From: Anaeromyxobacter soli
Lineage (GTDB): Bacteria; Myxococcota; Myxococcia; Myxococcales; Anaeromyxobacteraceae
Assembly: GCF_022808855.1 (NCBI RefSeq)
Contig: NZ_JAKZLF010000001.1
Location: 1 to 64,000 of the forward strand
Length of the DNA stretch: 64,000 bases
Direction of reading: 5' to 3'
A program made the translations under genes and the position numbers. The notes under the pieces were generated by a model. The model searched no databases and was not told the origin of the DNA. It saw only the letters and a program-made list of their open reading frames with translations. Below are positions 47,038-56,600 of this stretch, piece by piece (within the stretch, counting starts at the first letter, position 1; each line of letters starts with the position of its first letter).

Positions 47038-48114
47038 TCAGAAGAACACGTCCTCCGCCGGCCGAGCGATCCCCCGCCACTCGCGGAGCCGGGCGCGGGG
47101 GCGGCCGTCGACGTACTCTACGTGGGCGTACGTGAGCTGCTCCGTTCGCCCCAGGTTGCCGACGTCGAGCGACGTCATCGCGTTCCAGGTGCCGGTGTTC
47201 AGGTAGACCTTGTCGCGGGCGTACTCACGGTAGATCGGCACGTGCGTGTGGCCCATGATCACGGTGTGGTAGCCCTTGCGCGCGAGGAGGTGGCGCGCCT
47301 CGTGCTCCAGGGTGGGGAACGCGGTGTAGCGCACGAGCCGCTTCGCGAGGTCGGCGAGCGGCATCGGGTCGAGGTGGGGGATCTTCTTCAGCGCGGCCGC
47401 GGCGGCGAAGCGGATCGACCGCAGGGAGATGCGGAAGACCGCCTCGGGGTCGTTGAGGAGCGCCCACCGGTAGTAGCTCGCGAAGGGGGCGACCTTGTCG
47501 ATGTACGGGCGCTGCGCCTTCTCCTCGTTCAGCACCGAGATGATGTAGCGGGACCCGAGCGGCAGGTTGAGGAACAGCTCGCCCTTGCGCTCGCGGAAGT
47601 AGCGGTTCGGGTTGAAGGCGTTCATCGGCTCGCGCTGCATGCCGTGCTCGACGTGCACGCCGTCGAAGTCGTAGCCGTCGAGGAGGAAGCGGTGCGTCCC
47701 GCCGATGCGCCGCGCGATGACCTCGCGCACCCCGGCGAAGAGCAGGCCGGGATCGTGGTTGCCCATGAGGAACGTGACGCTCCGCCGGGCGTCGCCCGCG
47801 AAGCGCGCCACCGCGTCGAAGACGTGCGGGTGACCGCGCAGGATCGCCTCGGTCTTCTCGACCGCGACGCGCTCGGTGATCGCCTCCTGCAGGCGGCCGT
47901 CGAGGTCGACCGAGAGCAGGTTGAAGAAGTCGCCGTTCACGATGAGCTCGGTCTCGGCGCCCGCGAACTCGCCCTCCCGGTGGTAGTCGAGGAACTCGGC
48001 GAACTTCCCGTCCTGGCGGAAGTCCTCGAACACGTTGACCGAGCCGTCCTCGCGATAGGGCCCCTTCCCCAGGTGGAAGTCGGAGATGACGAGCTTGAGC
48101 TTCCGGGAGGGCAT
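47038..48114 (-). CDS. Calcineurin-like metallophosphoesterase
   Basis: 358 residues. All motifs of the two-metal phosphoesterase fold are present: ISDFHLGKG (DxH) near 11, IVNGDFFNLL (GD) near 60, FLMGNHDPG (GNHD) near 115, and GHTHVPIYREY (GHTH) near 295. The region around 160-230 (NPNRYFRERKGELF, LNEEKAQRPYID) is an insertion not seen in short family members. LpxH-like lipid or nucleotide phosphatases share these motifs, but I cannot name the substrate. It ends a group with a phosphatidyltransferase gene 57 bases upstream. Confidence 0.88.
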   Translation of the reverse strand: MPSRKLKLVISDFHLGKGPYREDGSVNVFEDFRQDGKFAEFLDYHREGEFAGAETELIVNGDFFNLLSVDLDGRLQEAITERVAVEKTEAILRGHPHVFDAVARFAGDARRSVTFLMGNHDPGLLFAGVREVIARRIGGTHRFLLDGYDFDGVHVEHGMQREPMNAFNPNRYFRERKGELFLNLPLGSRYIISVLNEEKAQRPYIDKVAPFASYYRWALLNDPEAVFRISLRSIRFAAAAALKKIPHLDPMPLADLAKRLVRYTAFPTLEHEARHLLARKGYHTVIMGHTHVPIYREYARDKVYLNTGTWNAMTSLDVGNLGRTEQLTYAHVEYVDGRPRARLREWRGIARPAEDVFF

Positions 48115-48171
48115 CCGCCGGTAAGTTATTCATGGCCGCTCGTCCGGGAAGCGACCGGCTGTCGTTCCGGG

Positions 48172-48801
48172 TCACCGTGATGGGGCGCGCAGCGCGCGGA
48201 CGAAGAGCAGGAAGTACTGGCCGAACGACACCGCCACGCACTGCGCGGTGAGGAGGGCCCAGGCCGCCACGTACGGGCCGGTAACCGCGCGGAGGTAGGC
48301 GCCGTAGTCGGCGGCCAGCGCGAACACGACCGTGGCGGCGAGCCCGAACGTGGCGTACTTGCCGATGCGCGTCGGCGCGATGGGGACGGGCCGGTGGGTC
48401 GTCCGCAGGAGCACCGCCCCCGCGATCTGCAGCGCGTCGCGGGAGACGACGAGCACCGGGAACCACAGCGGGAGCCTCCCGGTCGCCGCGAGCGCGACGA
48501 GGGCGCACGCCGCGAGGACCTTGTCGGCGATGGGATCGAGGGCTGCGCCGAGGCGGGTGTGCTGGCGGAGCGCGCGCGCGACGAGGCCATCGAGGACGTC
48601 CGTCGCCGCCGCGGCCGCGAACGCGGCGAGCGCACGGAGCCGATCGCCGCTCACGTAGAGGACGAGGAACACCGGCGCGAGCACGAGCCGGAGCGCGGTG
48701 AGCCCGTTCGCGAGCGTGTACGGCCCGGGCTCGCGGGCCTCCCCGTCTCCTCCCCTCTCCTGCCCATCGCGCACGTGCCCTCCCTTCCGCGAAGCGCCCA
48801 T
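48172..48801 (-). CDS. CDP-alcohol phosphatidyltransferase (PgsA-like)
   Basis: 209 residues, inner-membrane protein with about five helices. The family signature DG-x2-AR-x8-G-x3-D-x3-D is intact as DGLVARALRQHTRLGAALDP and the following IAD near residue 90. YTLANGLTALRLVLAPVFLV at the start of the membrane domain resembles phosphatidylglycerophosphate synthases. The ATG at 48801 overlaps the stop of the hydrolase gene (ATGA). It could make phosphatidylglycerophosphate or a related phospholipid. Confidence 0.85.
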   Translation of the reverse strand: MGASRKGGHVRDGQERGGDGEAREPGPYTLANGLTALRLVLAPVFLVLYVSGDRLRALAAFAAAAATDVLDGLVARALRQHTRLGAALDPIADKVLAACALVALAATGRLPLWFPVLVVSRDALQIAGAVLLRTTHRPVPIAPTRIGKYATFGLAATVVFALAADYGAYLRAVTGPYVAAWALLTAQCVAVSFGQYFLLFVRALRAPSR

Positions 48802-49583
48802 CACGCCTGGAACCGGTCGCGCAGCGCGCGGAGCGCGACGAACCGCGCCACGTCGTCCACGTAGGTCGCGCCGGACGCGCGCGCGGCGACGGCCTCGCGG
48901 ATCTCGGGCGCGCCCACGCGCAGGAACGGGTTCACCGCGCGCTCCTCGGCGAGCGTCCACGCGGGCGGCTCCGCGCCGGCCGCGTGCGCCGCCCGGACCT
49001 GCGCGAGCCGGGCGCGGGCGGCGGCATTTCCCGGCTCGAGCGCGAGCGCGAACGGCAGGTTCGCCTCCGCGTAGTCGTGGCCGGGGTGGACCTCGAGCGC
49101 GCCGTCGAGCGCGGCGAGGGTCCCGAGGAAGCTCTCCGCGAGCCGCGCCGGATCCCCGCCGTGCCGGCAGTTGCCGCAGCCTCCCCAGAACAGCGTGTCG
49201 CCGGTGAGGAGCTTGCCGCGCCAGGCGTACAGCACCGACCCCGGCGTGTGCCCCGGCGCCGCATGCACGTCCACTCGCACCGCGCCCAGGGAGAGCGTCC
49301 GGCGGCCGGCGACCTCCACGTCCGGCGCGAACCACGCTGCGTCGCCGCCGTGGCCGTAGACCTCGACCGCGGGGGCGCCGAGCGCTGCGCGCACCTCGGC
49401 CGAGCCGCCGGTGTGGTCGGCGTGACCGTGCGTGTGGAGGATGAAGCGCGGGCGGACGCCGTGATCCGCCGCGAGCGCGAGCGCGACCCGCGCGTCGCCC
49501 GGATCGACGAGGACCGCGTCGTCCCCCTCGGCGAGCAGGTAGACGTAGTTGTCGCGGTGGTAGCGGCGGCGGTCGAAGAGCAC
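48801..49583 (-). CDS. Glyoxalase II-like metallo-beta-lactamase fold hydrolase
   Basis: 260 residues. The zinc ligands are in LHTHGHADHTGG near 52, APGHTPGS near 115, LLTGDTLFWGGCGN near 130 and HPGHDYAEANL near 165. The last three, together with the late EERAVNPFLR, are typical of hydroxyacylglutathione hydrolase (GloB). The start is GTG at 49583. It lies 32 bases after a VOC-family (glyoxalase I-like) gene, which fits a methylglyoxal detoxification pair. Confidence 0.85.
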   Translation of the reverse strand: MLFDRRRYHRDNYVYLLAEGDDAVLVDPGDARVALALAADHGVRPRFILHTHGHADHTGGSAEVRAALGAPAVEVYGHGGDAAWFAPDVEVAGRRTLSLGAVRVDVHAAPGHTPGSVLYAWRGKLLTGDTLFWGGCGNCRHGGDPARLAESFLGTLAALDGALEVHPGHDYAEANLPFALALEPGNAAARARLAQVRAAHAAGAEPPAWTLAEERAVNPFLRVGAPEIREAVAARASGATYVDDVARFVALRALRDRFQA

Positions 49584-49615
49584 CTCTCTCTCCTACCGCG
49601 GAGCCGCCGCGGCCG

Positions 49616-50011
49616 TCAGACGTCGTGCGGGTAGTGCGTGAGCCCGATCCGGTTCCCCTCCGGATCGTGGAAGTAGATCGTCCAGCGGGTGCGGTGGATC
49701 ACGCGCACACCCGCCTCGTCGAGCCGGTCCTCCCAGGCGCCCCGCTCGGACGGGGAGATGCGGAGCGCGAGCAGGTGCAGCCCCGCCCGGCCGTCCCGCC
49801 ACGGGCGCTGCTCGGGCCGCTCCTCCGCCCGCTCGAGCGCGAGGAACGCCCCCTCACCCTCTCCTACCGAGAGCCACACGCTCCGGTCCCCGCCACCCTC
49901 CTCGCGCGGCCACCGCTTCAGCACGGGGAGGCCCAGCAGGTCCCGGTAGAACGTCTCGCATCGGTCGAGGTCGGCGCACTGGATCGCGAGGTGGTGGAAG
50001 GCGAGCGGCAC
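49616..50011 (-). CDS. VOC (glyoxalase/bleomycin-resistance) family protein
   Basis: 131 residues with paired beta-alpha-beta units: FHHLAIQCADLDRCETFYRD at the start and TIYFHDPEGNRIGLTHY near the end, each giving a metal ligand (His early, Glu-containing late motif DPEGN). The size is that of single-domain VOC proteins. Next to a glyoxalase II-like gene it could act as glyoxalase I, but VOC proteins vary widely in substrate. The start is GTG with no clear ribosome site. Confidence 0.8.
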   Translation of the reverse strand: MPLAFHHLAIQCADLDRCETFYRDLLGLPVLKRWPREEGGGDRSVWLSVGEGEGAFLALERAEERPEQRPWRDGRAGLHLLALRISPSERGAWEDRLDEAGVRVIHRTRWTIYFHDPEGNRIGLTHYPHDV

Positions 50012-50057
50012 GGCGCGAGGTTAGCGCCGCCTCGGACGAGGCGCCACGCCCGGTGCG

Positions 50058-50066
50058 TGATAGATT
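50058..50066 (+). promoter_or_regulatory. Extended -10 element before the receiver-DUF4388 gene
   Basis: TGATAGATT with the hexamer TAGATT at 50061-50066, ten bases before a GTG at 50077. No Shine-Dalgarno sequence is present. It is the third case of this layout in the window. Confidence 0.4.
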
Positions 50067-50076
50067 GCCGCGCAAC

Positions 50077-51378
50077 GTGCGAGGCCCCCTCTCCGGCAAG
50101 CGTCTCCTGCTCGTCGCCGAGGATCGCGAGCTCGCCGCGATCGTCGCCGGCGCGGCCGCGCGGCTCGGCGGCGAGGTCGTGGGCGTGAAGTCCGGGCGGG
50201 CAGCGCTCGCCGCCGTCGCCGAACGTGCCCCGGACGCCGCCGTCCTGGATCTCCCGCTCCCCGACGTCCGCGGCAACGAGCTCATCGACGCGCTCGCGCG
50301 CGCGGGCGTCGCCGCGATCGTGGTCTCGGGCGTGCACCGTGGCACCCGCGCCGCCGAGGAGGTCCGGCGGCTGGGCGCGCGGGACTTCTTCGAGAAGCCC
50401 TTCGAGGTGGAGTCGCTCGTCGCCGCGGTCGCGCGGGCGGTGGGCGCCGAGGCGCCGGCGCTCGACGCCCCTGCGCCCGACGAGGTCACCGGGGCGCGCC
50501 CGCTCGAGCGCCACGAGGTGCCCGACGCGATCGCCGCCTCCTTCGCCGGCGAGGACGCGGCCGGCGCGACACCGGCTTTGCTCGCGGGGCTCGCGCTGCC
50601 CCTCCCCGCCGGCTCCTCCGCGCGCGTCCCGTCGCTCGACGCGCCGCCCCGGCCGAGCGGAGAGCTCTCCGAGGCGAGCGTGCCGCGCCTGTGCGTCGCG
50701 CTCCACGTGGGCCAGGCCACCGGCGCGCTCACCCTGGAGCGCGGCCCGGTGCGGAAGCTCCTTCTCGTCGAGCGCGGCGTGCCCGTGTACGCGGCCTCCA
50801 ACGTGGCGGCGGAGCGCTTCGGCGCGATCTGCGTCCGGCTGGGCGACGCCACGGCCGAGGCGATCGAGACGATGGCGCGCGCCGCGCCGGAGGAGCGGCT
50901 CGGCGCGGCGCTCGTCTCGCGCGGCCTCGTCTCCGCCGGGAGGCGCCTGGAGATCGTCCAGGCGCAGGTCCGCGCGATCGTGTGGTCCACGTTCGAGTGG
51001 CGCGAGGGACGCTACGCGTTCCAGCCCGGGCGGCCGCCGCCGGACCGGCTCGACCTGCGGCTCCCCATGGCGGACCTGGTCCTCGAGGGCATGCGCCGCG
51101 CGGCGACGCTCTCGCGCCTGCGAGAGGAGCTCCCCTCGCACGTCCACCTCGCGCCGTCGCCGGATCCGGCGTTCGAGCTCTACGCCCTGAAGCTCCGGCG
51201 CGAGGAGGCGAAGCTCCTCGCCCTCGCGGACGGCACGAAGTCGGTCGCGGACCTCGTCCGCCTCTCGGAGGTGCCGGAGCGCGATGCGCTCGCGTTCCTC
51301 CAGGCGTGCCGGGTGATGCGCGTCCTCGAGGAGGTCGCGCGCGTCCTCGCAGGGACCCGCCGCATCGGCTTCATGTGA
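50077..51378 (+). CDS. Response regulator receiver protein with DUF4388 domain
   Basis: 433 residues from GTG 50077. Residues 8-125 form a receiver domain with the full active site: acidic pair in AEDREL (15-16), phosphoacceptor Asp58 in AVLDLPLPD, Ser84 and Lys107 in FEKPF. After a Pro/Ala linker, residues about 205-433 form a DUF4388 (PATAN-like) domain, with LHVGQATGALTLERG and KLLLVERGVPVYAASN. DUF4388 is common in delta-proteobacteria and thought to mediate protein contacts in signalling. A start at 50053 would lie upstream of the -10 box. It ends 8 bases inside the convergent surface-protein gene. Confidence 0.85.
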   Translation: MRGPLSGKRLLLVAEDRELAAIVAGAAARLGGEVVGVKSGRAALAAVAERAPDAAVLDLPLPDVRGNELIDALARAGVAAIVVSGVHRGTRAAEEVRRLGARDFFEKPFEVESLVAAVARAVGAEAPALDAPAPDEVTGARPLERHEVPDAIAASFAGEDAAGATPALLAGLALPLPAGSSARVPSLDAPPRPSGELSEASVPRLCVALHVGQATGALTLERGPVRKLLLVERGVPVYAASNVAAERFGAICVRLGDATAEAIETMARAAPEERLGAALVSRGLVSAGRRLEIVQAQVRAIVWSTFEWREGRYAFQPGRPPPDRLDLRLPMADLVLEGMRRAATLSRLREELPSHVHLAPSPDPAFELYALKLRREEAKLLALADGTKSVADLVRLSEVPERDALAFLQACRVMRVLEEVARVLAGTRRIGFM

Positions 51379-53686
51379 CGCGCCGGCGCGCCCGCCTGTC
51401 CCGACCGCCCCGCGCCCGCCCGAGCGCGAGCCCCGCGACGGCGAGCAGCGAGGCGGCGCCGCCGCCACCGCCAGAGGCGCAGCCGCGGCCCGGGAGCCGC
51501 GCGCCGCCGTCGCTCGCCGCCGCGGCCGGCGCGAGGAGGTGTCCGCCCTCGGAGCGGACCTCCACCGCCGAGCCGCCCGGACCCCCGTCGCCGCTCACGG
51601 CCAGCTCGATGGTCACCTCTCCGCCTGCGGGGGGCAGCGCGTCGAGCACGAGCTCGGCGCCCCCGGCGGCCACCTCCGCCGCGTGGGCCCCCTTCACGCG
51701 CGGCGCCCCGACCGGCGCGACCCCGCGCAGCACGTCCACGATCCGCACGCGCGGCAACGCCGCGGAGATCCGGCTGCGGAGCCGCGTGCGGAGGATCGCC
51801 ACCTCTCCCCGGGCGAGCGCCGCCGCGTCCGCGTCGTGGGTGACCTCGACGAGCCCGGTCGCGTCGAGGACGAGCGGGAGCGTCGCCGGCGGGCTCGTGA
51901 CGCCCGTGTCGTCGGAAGCGACGAGCGTGACGGCAGGCGCGCCCGCGAGGACGGAGGGGTAGCTTGCCTCGGGGAGCTCCAGCGCCCGCCGGGACTCGGT
52001 CGGACCGGCGTCGAGCGTTCGCAGGGCGCCCGCCGGCAACCCGCTCGTCGTCCAGGTGAAGCGCACCGGACGCCCGCAGCCGCTCCACGCCTCGCCCTCG
52101 AGCACCGCCCCCGCCCCGCCGGGCGCGAGCGCGATCGCCTCGTGCCCCGGCCCGCCCGCCACGGCGAGGCGCGGCGCGGCGAGCCGCACCTTCACCGTCC
52201 CCGCCACCTCTCGAAAGACGCCCTCCGCGTCCGTCGCGCGCGCGACCACCGGCACGTCGCCCCCCGGACCGCAGAGGAGCGCGCCCGGGAGCGTCACCGC
52301 CGGGCCGAGACCGGCGGGGCTCGCGCCCGCGCCGACGAACCACTCGATCGAGACGGGACCCTCCGGATCCTGGGCCTCCACCGCGAGCGCGTGATCGACG
52401 CCGCGCTCCGCCTCGCCCGGGCTCCCCGCTGCCCAGGCGACGGTGGGCGAGCCGTCGGCGAGGTCGGGGTAGACGAGGAGCGCGCCCGCGCCGGTGCGCG
52501 GATCCTCGGCGAGCGCGATGAGGTCGGGCGCGCCCGAGCCGACCACGTCGGCCGCGACGATCTCCCTCACCGCGAGGGCGAGCGCGTCGCCGCGCCAGCT
52601 CGCGAGGCGCCCGCCCTCCGGCCAGAACACGACGATCTCGCCGAGGGTCCGGTCCCACGCGGCCGCGCCGACGACGCCGTCGATCGCCACGGCGCGCAGC
52701 GTGACCGGATCGACGAGCGGCTGCAGCTCCGGACGCCGGGTCAGGTTCGTCCAGGGCGCCGTGGCCAGGGCGGCGGGGTCGCCGGGGTTCCGGACGGAGA
52801 CGAGCGCGCCGGTCGCGCCCGGCGCGGTCGCCCAGACGGCGAGCGACATCACCAGCTCCGGCACGCCGTCGAGATCGACGTCGACCGCCGCGACGCCCTG
52901 GACGTCCCCCTGCCGCACGCCCGCGGGGAGCCACGTCGCCTGCCACTCGGGGACGTGATCGCCGACCTTCACGGCGGTCAGGTGGACCCCCGCGAGGCCG
53001 ACGCCCGCGTCGGGCGCCCGCCCGTGCACGAGGAGCTGCACCTCTCCGAGCCCGGGCAGCGCGAGATCGTCGAGCCCGAGCGCCCGGGCCGTGGGCCCGA
53101 GCCGCAGCGGGTACACCTGATCCGTGAGCCCGACGCGCGAGAGCACCACCCCGATCGTCCAGGCCGCCGCGTCCGCACGCCTGCAGCCGCTCACGTCCAC
53201 CGCCTGGACCACGCCGGGGAGCCAGCCGCCGGTGCCCACGGGCGCCACCGCCACGTCAGCTCCGGCCCGGAGCCGCGCCGCCGTCACGCTGGGCGCGCCC
53301 CCGGTGAACAGCCCGGGGACGACGCACAGCGGGCTCGCCGAGGCGCCCCACGACACCGACACGCCGTCGCCGCGCGCGAACACGAGATCCGCGCGCACGG
53401 CGGGGCCGCGGAGGAACGCGGCGGCCACGTCGCGCGCGCTCGCGTCCACGGGGCGACCCGGCGTCGCCGCCACGGCCAGCTGGCGATGAAGCCTCACCTC
53501 CGCCCCGGCGCCGGTGGACGAGAGGAGGAGCACGTCGTTCGCGGGCGCGTCGCTCGCGATGGGGGCGACCGCCAGCTCGGCGCGGCCGTCGGGGATGGCG
53601 ATCCGCATGGGGTCGGCCCGGAGCTGTGCGCGCGCGGGGGGAGCGAGGACGGCGGCGAGGACCGCGGTGCAGAGGAGGCGCTTCAT
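51371..53686 (-). CDS. FG-GAP/Ig-like surface protein with MYXO-CTERM tail
   Basis: 771 residues starting MKRLLCTAVLAAVLAPPARA, a signal peptide. The N-terminal half has FG-GAP-like repeats (VAAVDVDLDGVPELVMSLAV, IVAADVVGSGAPDLIALAED) as in beta-propeller adhesins. The second half has Ig/PKD-like beta segments and a conserved-looking DVLRGVAPVG region. The C terminus is a MYXO-CTERM signal: GRGCASGGGGG, a hydrophobic stretch, then RRARRR, cut and lipid-anchored by myxosortase in myxobacteria. It is the last gene of the surface operon; its ATG overlaps the previous stop. Confidence 0.8.
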   Translation of the reverse strand: MKRLLCTAVLAAVLAPPARAQLRADPMRIAIPDGRAELAVAPIASDAPANDVLLLSSTGAGAEVRLHRQLAVAATPGRPVDASARDVAAAFLRGPAVRADLVFARGDGVSVSWGASASPLCVVPGLFTGGAPSVTAARLRAGADVAVAPVGTGGWLPGVVQAVDVSGCRRADAAAWTIGVVLSRVGLTDQVYPLRLGPTARALGLDDLALPGLGEVQLLVHGRAPDAGVGLAGVHLTAVKVGDHVPEWQATWLPAGVRQGDVQGVAAVDVDLDGVPELVMSLAVWATAPGATGALVSVRNPGDPAALATAPWTNLTRRPELQPLVDPVTLRAVAIDGVVGAAAWDRTLGEIVVFWPEGGRLASWRGDALALAVREIVAADVVGSGAPDLIALAEDPRTGAGALLVYPDLADGSPTVAWAAGSPGEAERGVDHALAVEAQDPEGPVSIEWFVGAGASPAGLGPAVTLPGALLCGPGGDVPVVARATDAEGVFREVAGTVKVRLAAPRLAVAGGPGHEAIALAPGGAGAVLEGEAWSGCGRPVRFTWTTSGLPAGALRTLDAGPTESRRALELPEASYPSVLAGAPAVTLVASDDTGVTSPPATLPLVLDATGLVEVTHDADAAALARGEVAILRTRLRSRISAALPRVRIVDVLRGVAPVGAPRVKGAHAAEVAAGGAELVLDALPPAGGEVTIELAVSGDGGPGGSAVEVRSEGGHLLAPAAAASDGGARLPGRGCASGGGGGAASLLAVAGLALGRARGGRDRRARRRVT

Positions 53687-56600
53687 GGGCCGTAGGCGAG
53701 CTGGGCGCGCAGGAAGATCCGGCCGTCGTCCCGGGGCGCGATCCCGTCGCCGGAGAAGCCGAGGAACGTGTAGCCGAGCGCGATGCGGCTCTGGCCGGCC
53801 CGGACCCCGGCCTCGGCGCGGACCGCGTCGAGATCGCCGATCGGCAGGCCCTCGAGCGAGGCGCGGCGGGCGTACTCCGCGCCGACGTCCAAAGGCCCCC
53901 CGACGCGCACGACCGCGCGGACGCTCCCCGACGCGCGCTCGTCCCGTACGCCCTCCGCGCGCTGCCACCCGATCGCCGCCCCCGCGCCGAGCGAGAGGCG
54001 CTCGGCCACGTCGGCCGTCCCGGCGAGGCGTCCCACGAGCGCGTCGCGCCGGATCGCGCCCGGGCGCTGATCGGCGAGCCGCGCGAGGCTGACGAGGATC
54101 CCGGCGCGCTCGAGCCGGAGCGCCGCGCCGGCGGCGGCCTCGAACGCGAGCGCCTCGCGCGCGCCCGCGGCGTGCGCCCAGGCGGCGCGGGTCGAGAGCG
54201 TGAGCCGGGAGAGCGCGCTCCACTCCGCGGCCCCACCCGTCGCCACCCGAGCGTCGCCCCCGTCGCGCCGGGCCTCGCCGCGGAGCGCGAGCCGCACCGG
54301 CCCGCGGACGAGCGCCGCGGCGCCGCCGGCCCCCGACCGCTCGAGGTCGCTCCCGTCCGGTCGGAGCCGCGCCCCGCGCTCGCCGGTCACCGTGAGCGTG
54401 AAACCACGGAGCGGCGAGACGCTCGCGCCCACCACGCGGGCGGCGCGGAGCCCGAGCGCGTCGCGCACGAACTGCTCCTCCGTGAACACCTCCGTCGCGC
54501 CGGCGCGGCGGCGGGCACCGAGGGCGCTCCCCGCCTCGCGAAACGCCGAGGGCGCGTCGGGATCCACGGTGTAGGTGCCGTACACCGCCTCGCCGTCGCG
54601 GCCGCGCTCTCCGCCCACGAGCACCCGCGGGCCGAGCTCGGGGCCCCACCCGCCCCGCACCGAGAGCCGCCCGTCGCCCCGGTGCACCGTCGCGCCCGCG
54701 GCGGTGAAGGTGGGATCGCGGCCGGCGCCCGAGACCGCGAGCCCCTGGTGGTGGGAGAGGTCGAGCGAGAGGCCCGGCGCGGCGCGCCAGCTCGCGCGAA
54801 CGCCCGCGGACGTCTCCTCGCCGGGCTCGGGCGCGACGAGCCGCGCGTGCGCCGCCTCGGCGGTGAGCGCGACGCCGCCCACCCGCGCCGTCCCGCGGCC
54901 GACGAGCCGCCGCGCCTCGTTCGGCGTGGCGTCGCCCTCCTCCGCCGGACCCGCGCCCTCGCGCTCCGCGTAGATGGCGGTGGCGGTGAAGATCCCGGCG
55001 TGCCCCCCGGCCTCGACCCCGCGCTCGCGCGCGGCGACCGGCTCGGCGAACTCGAAGTCGACGTAGCCCGCCTCGCGCTCGCGCCACCACGCCGCGTACC
55101 GCCCCGGCCCGATGGCGCCCTGCGCCTCGACGTGCACCGCGCCGGCCTCGCCTTCGCCCGCCGCCACGGGCGCGAAGATGATCCCGCCGTCCGCGCTCCT
55201 CCCGAACGCGCTCCCCGCCGCCTCGCCGAAGGGCGTGCCCCGGCTCCGGGCCGCCTCGGCGCGGAGGAGGAGCGGCGCACCGAGGTCGAGCGACGCCGCC
55301 CCGGCGGCGAGGCGGTAGCCGCCGGCGCGCTCCTCGTTCGCGCCATGCACGGCCAGCGTGAGCGGTCCGGCCGCCGCGCCGACCCGGCCGCCGGCGAGGT
55401 CCTCCCCGCCGGGACCGGTCGCGGCGTGTTGATAGTCGACGACGACGATCGCGCGCTGGGCCGAGAACGGCTCTCCGGTCGCGAGCACGGGCGGCGCCGC
55501 GGCGGACGAGAGCGGATGCGCGAGCACGATCCTGCCGCTCGCCCAGTCCACCTCGTAGTCCTCGCCGCGGACGAGCACGCGCCCGCCGCTCGCGAGGCCG
55601 GTGAGGGGATCGCGCCACTCGACGCGCACGGCCTCGCTCCCCGGGACGATCTCTCCGTGGGAGAGCCAGAAGAACGCACCGCCGGTGGCGGCGAGCACGT
55701 CGTGCGCCACCTGCGGCGGCGCGTTCCCGCCGGCGTCGGTCCGCAGGGTCGCGCCGAAGGCGCTCGCCTCGACGCGCAGCGGCCCGAGCTCCCGCTCGCC
55801 GCGAGCCTTCGCGCCGAAGAGCGCGCGATCGTAACGCCCGAGCTCCGCGCCGGTGAGCCCGGCGCGGCTCTTGCCGAGGTCGAGCCTCGCGCCGGGCGCC
55901 TCCACGCGCGCCCAGATGCGGCCGCGGCCGGGGTTCCGGTCGTCGGCGGCGGAGTCGTCGCCCGCCGTGAGGAAGGTCCGCTCCGGATCGAGCGCGTGCT
56001 CGGCCGCGAGCGCGTCGCGAGGCCGCGCCAGGTCCGCGAGCGATCCCTCTCGATCGTCCAGGTCGAGACCCGCCGCGTACTCCACCGGGCCGGCCCTGCC
56101 CGCCGCCGTCCCGGCCCCCCGCGCCGTGACGAGGAACCCCGCGTCGCCGCCGAGCGACAGCTCCAGCTCCGCGAGCGCCACCCCTGCGCGAAGCCCGCTC
56201 GCGCCGGGGAGTGGCAGCGGGACGACGAGCGGCGGCGCATGGCCGGTTCGCAGCTCGAGCGTCGCGTCCGCCGCGCCGGGCGGGGCGAAGGCGGCGAACG
56301 CGCCGGAGCGGAGCGGCGCCGGCACGATCCCCGCGACGACCACCCGCGCTCCCCGCGGGACGGACCCGAGCACGAGCACGCCGCCGCCCGCGGCGGCGCC
56401 GACCGCCAGCGCCGCCACGCGCACCGGCGCGACGGGCAGGACGAGGTCCCCGCCGCGCGCCCGCGCGACTCGCTGGACGGTCCACGAGTACACCGAGAGC
56501 CCGCCGTCGGCCGAGCGCACCACGACGGGGAAGGCGTTGTCGCCGGGAGCGAGCTCGACCTCGGCGTGGAACGTGCCGTCCTCCTGGACCTCGGCGCGCA

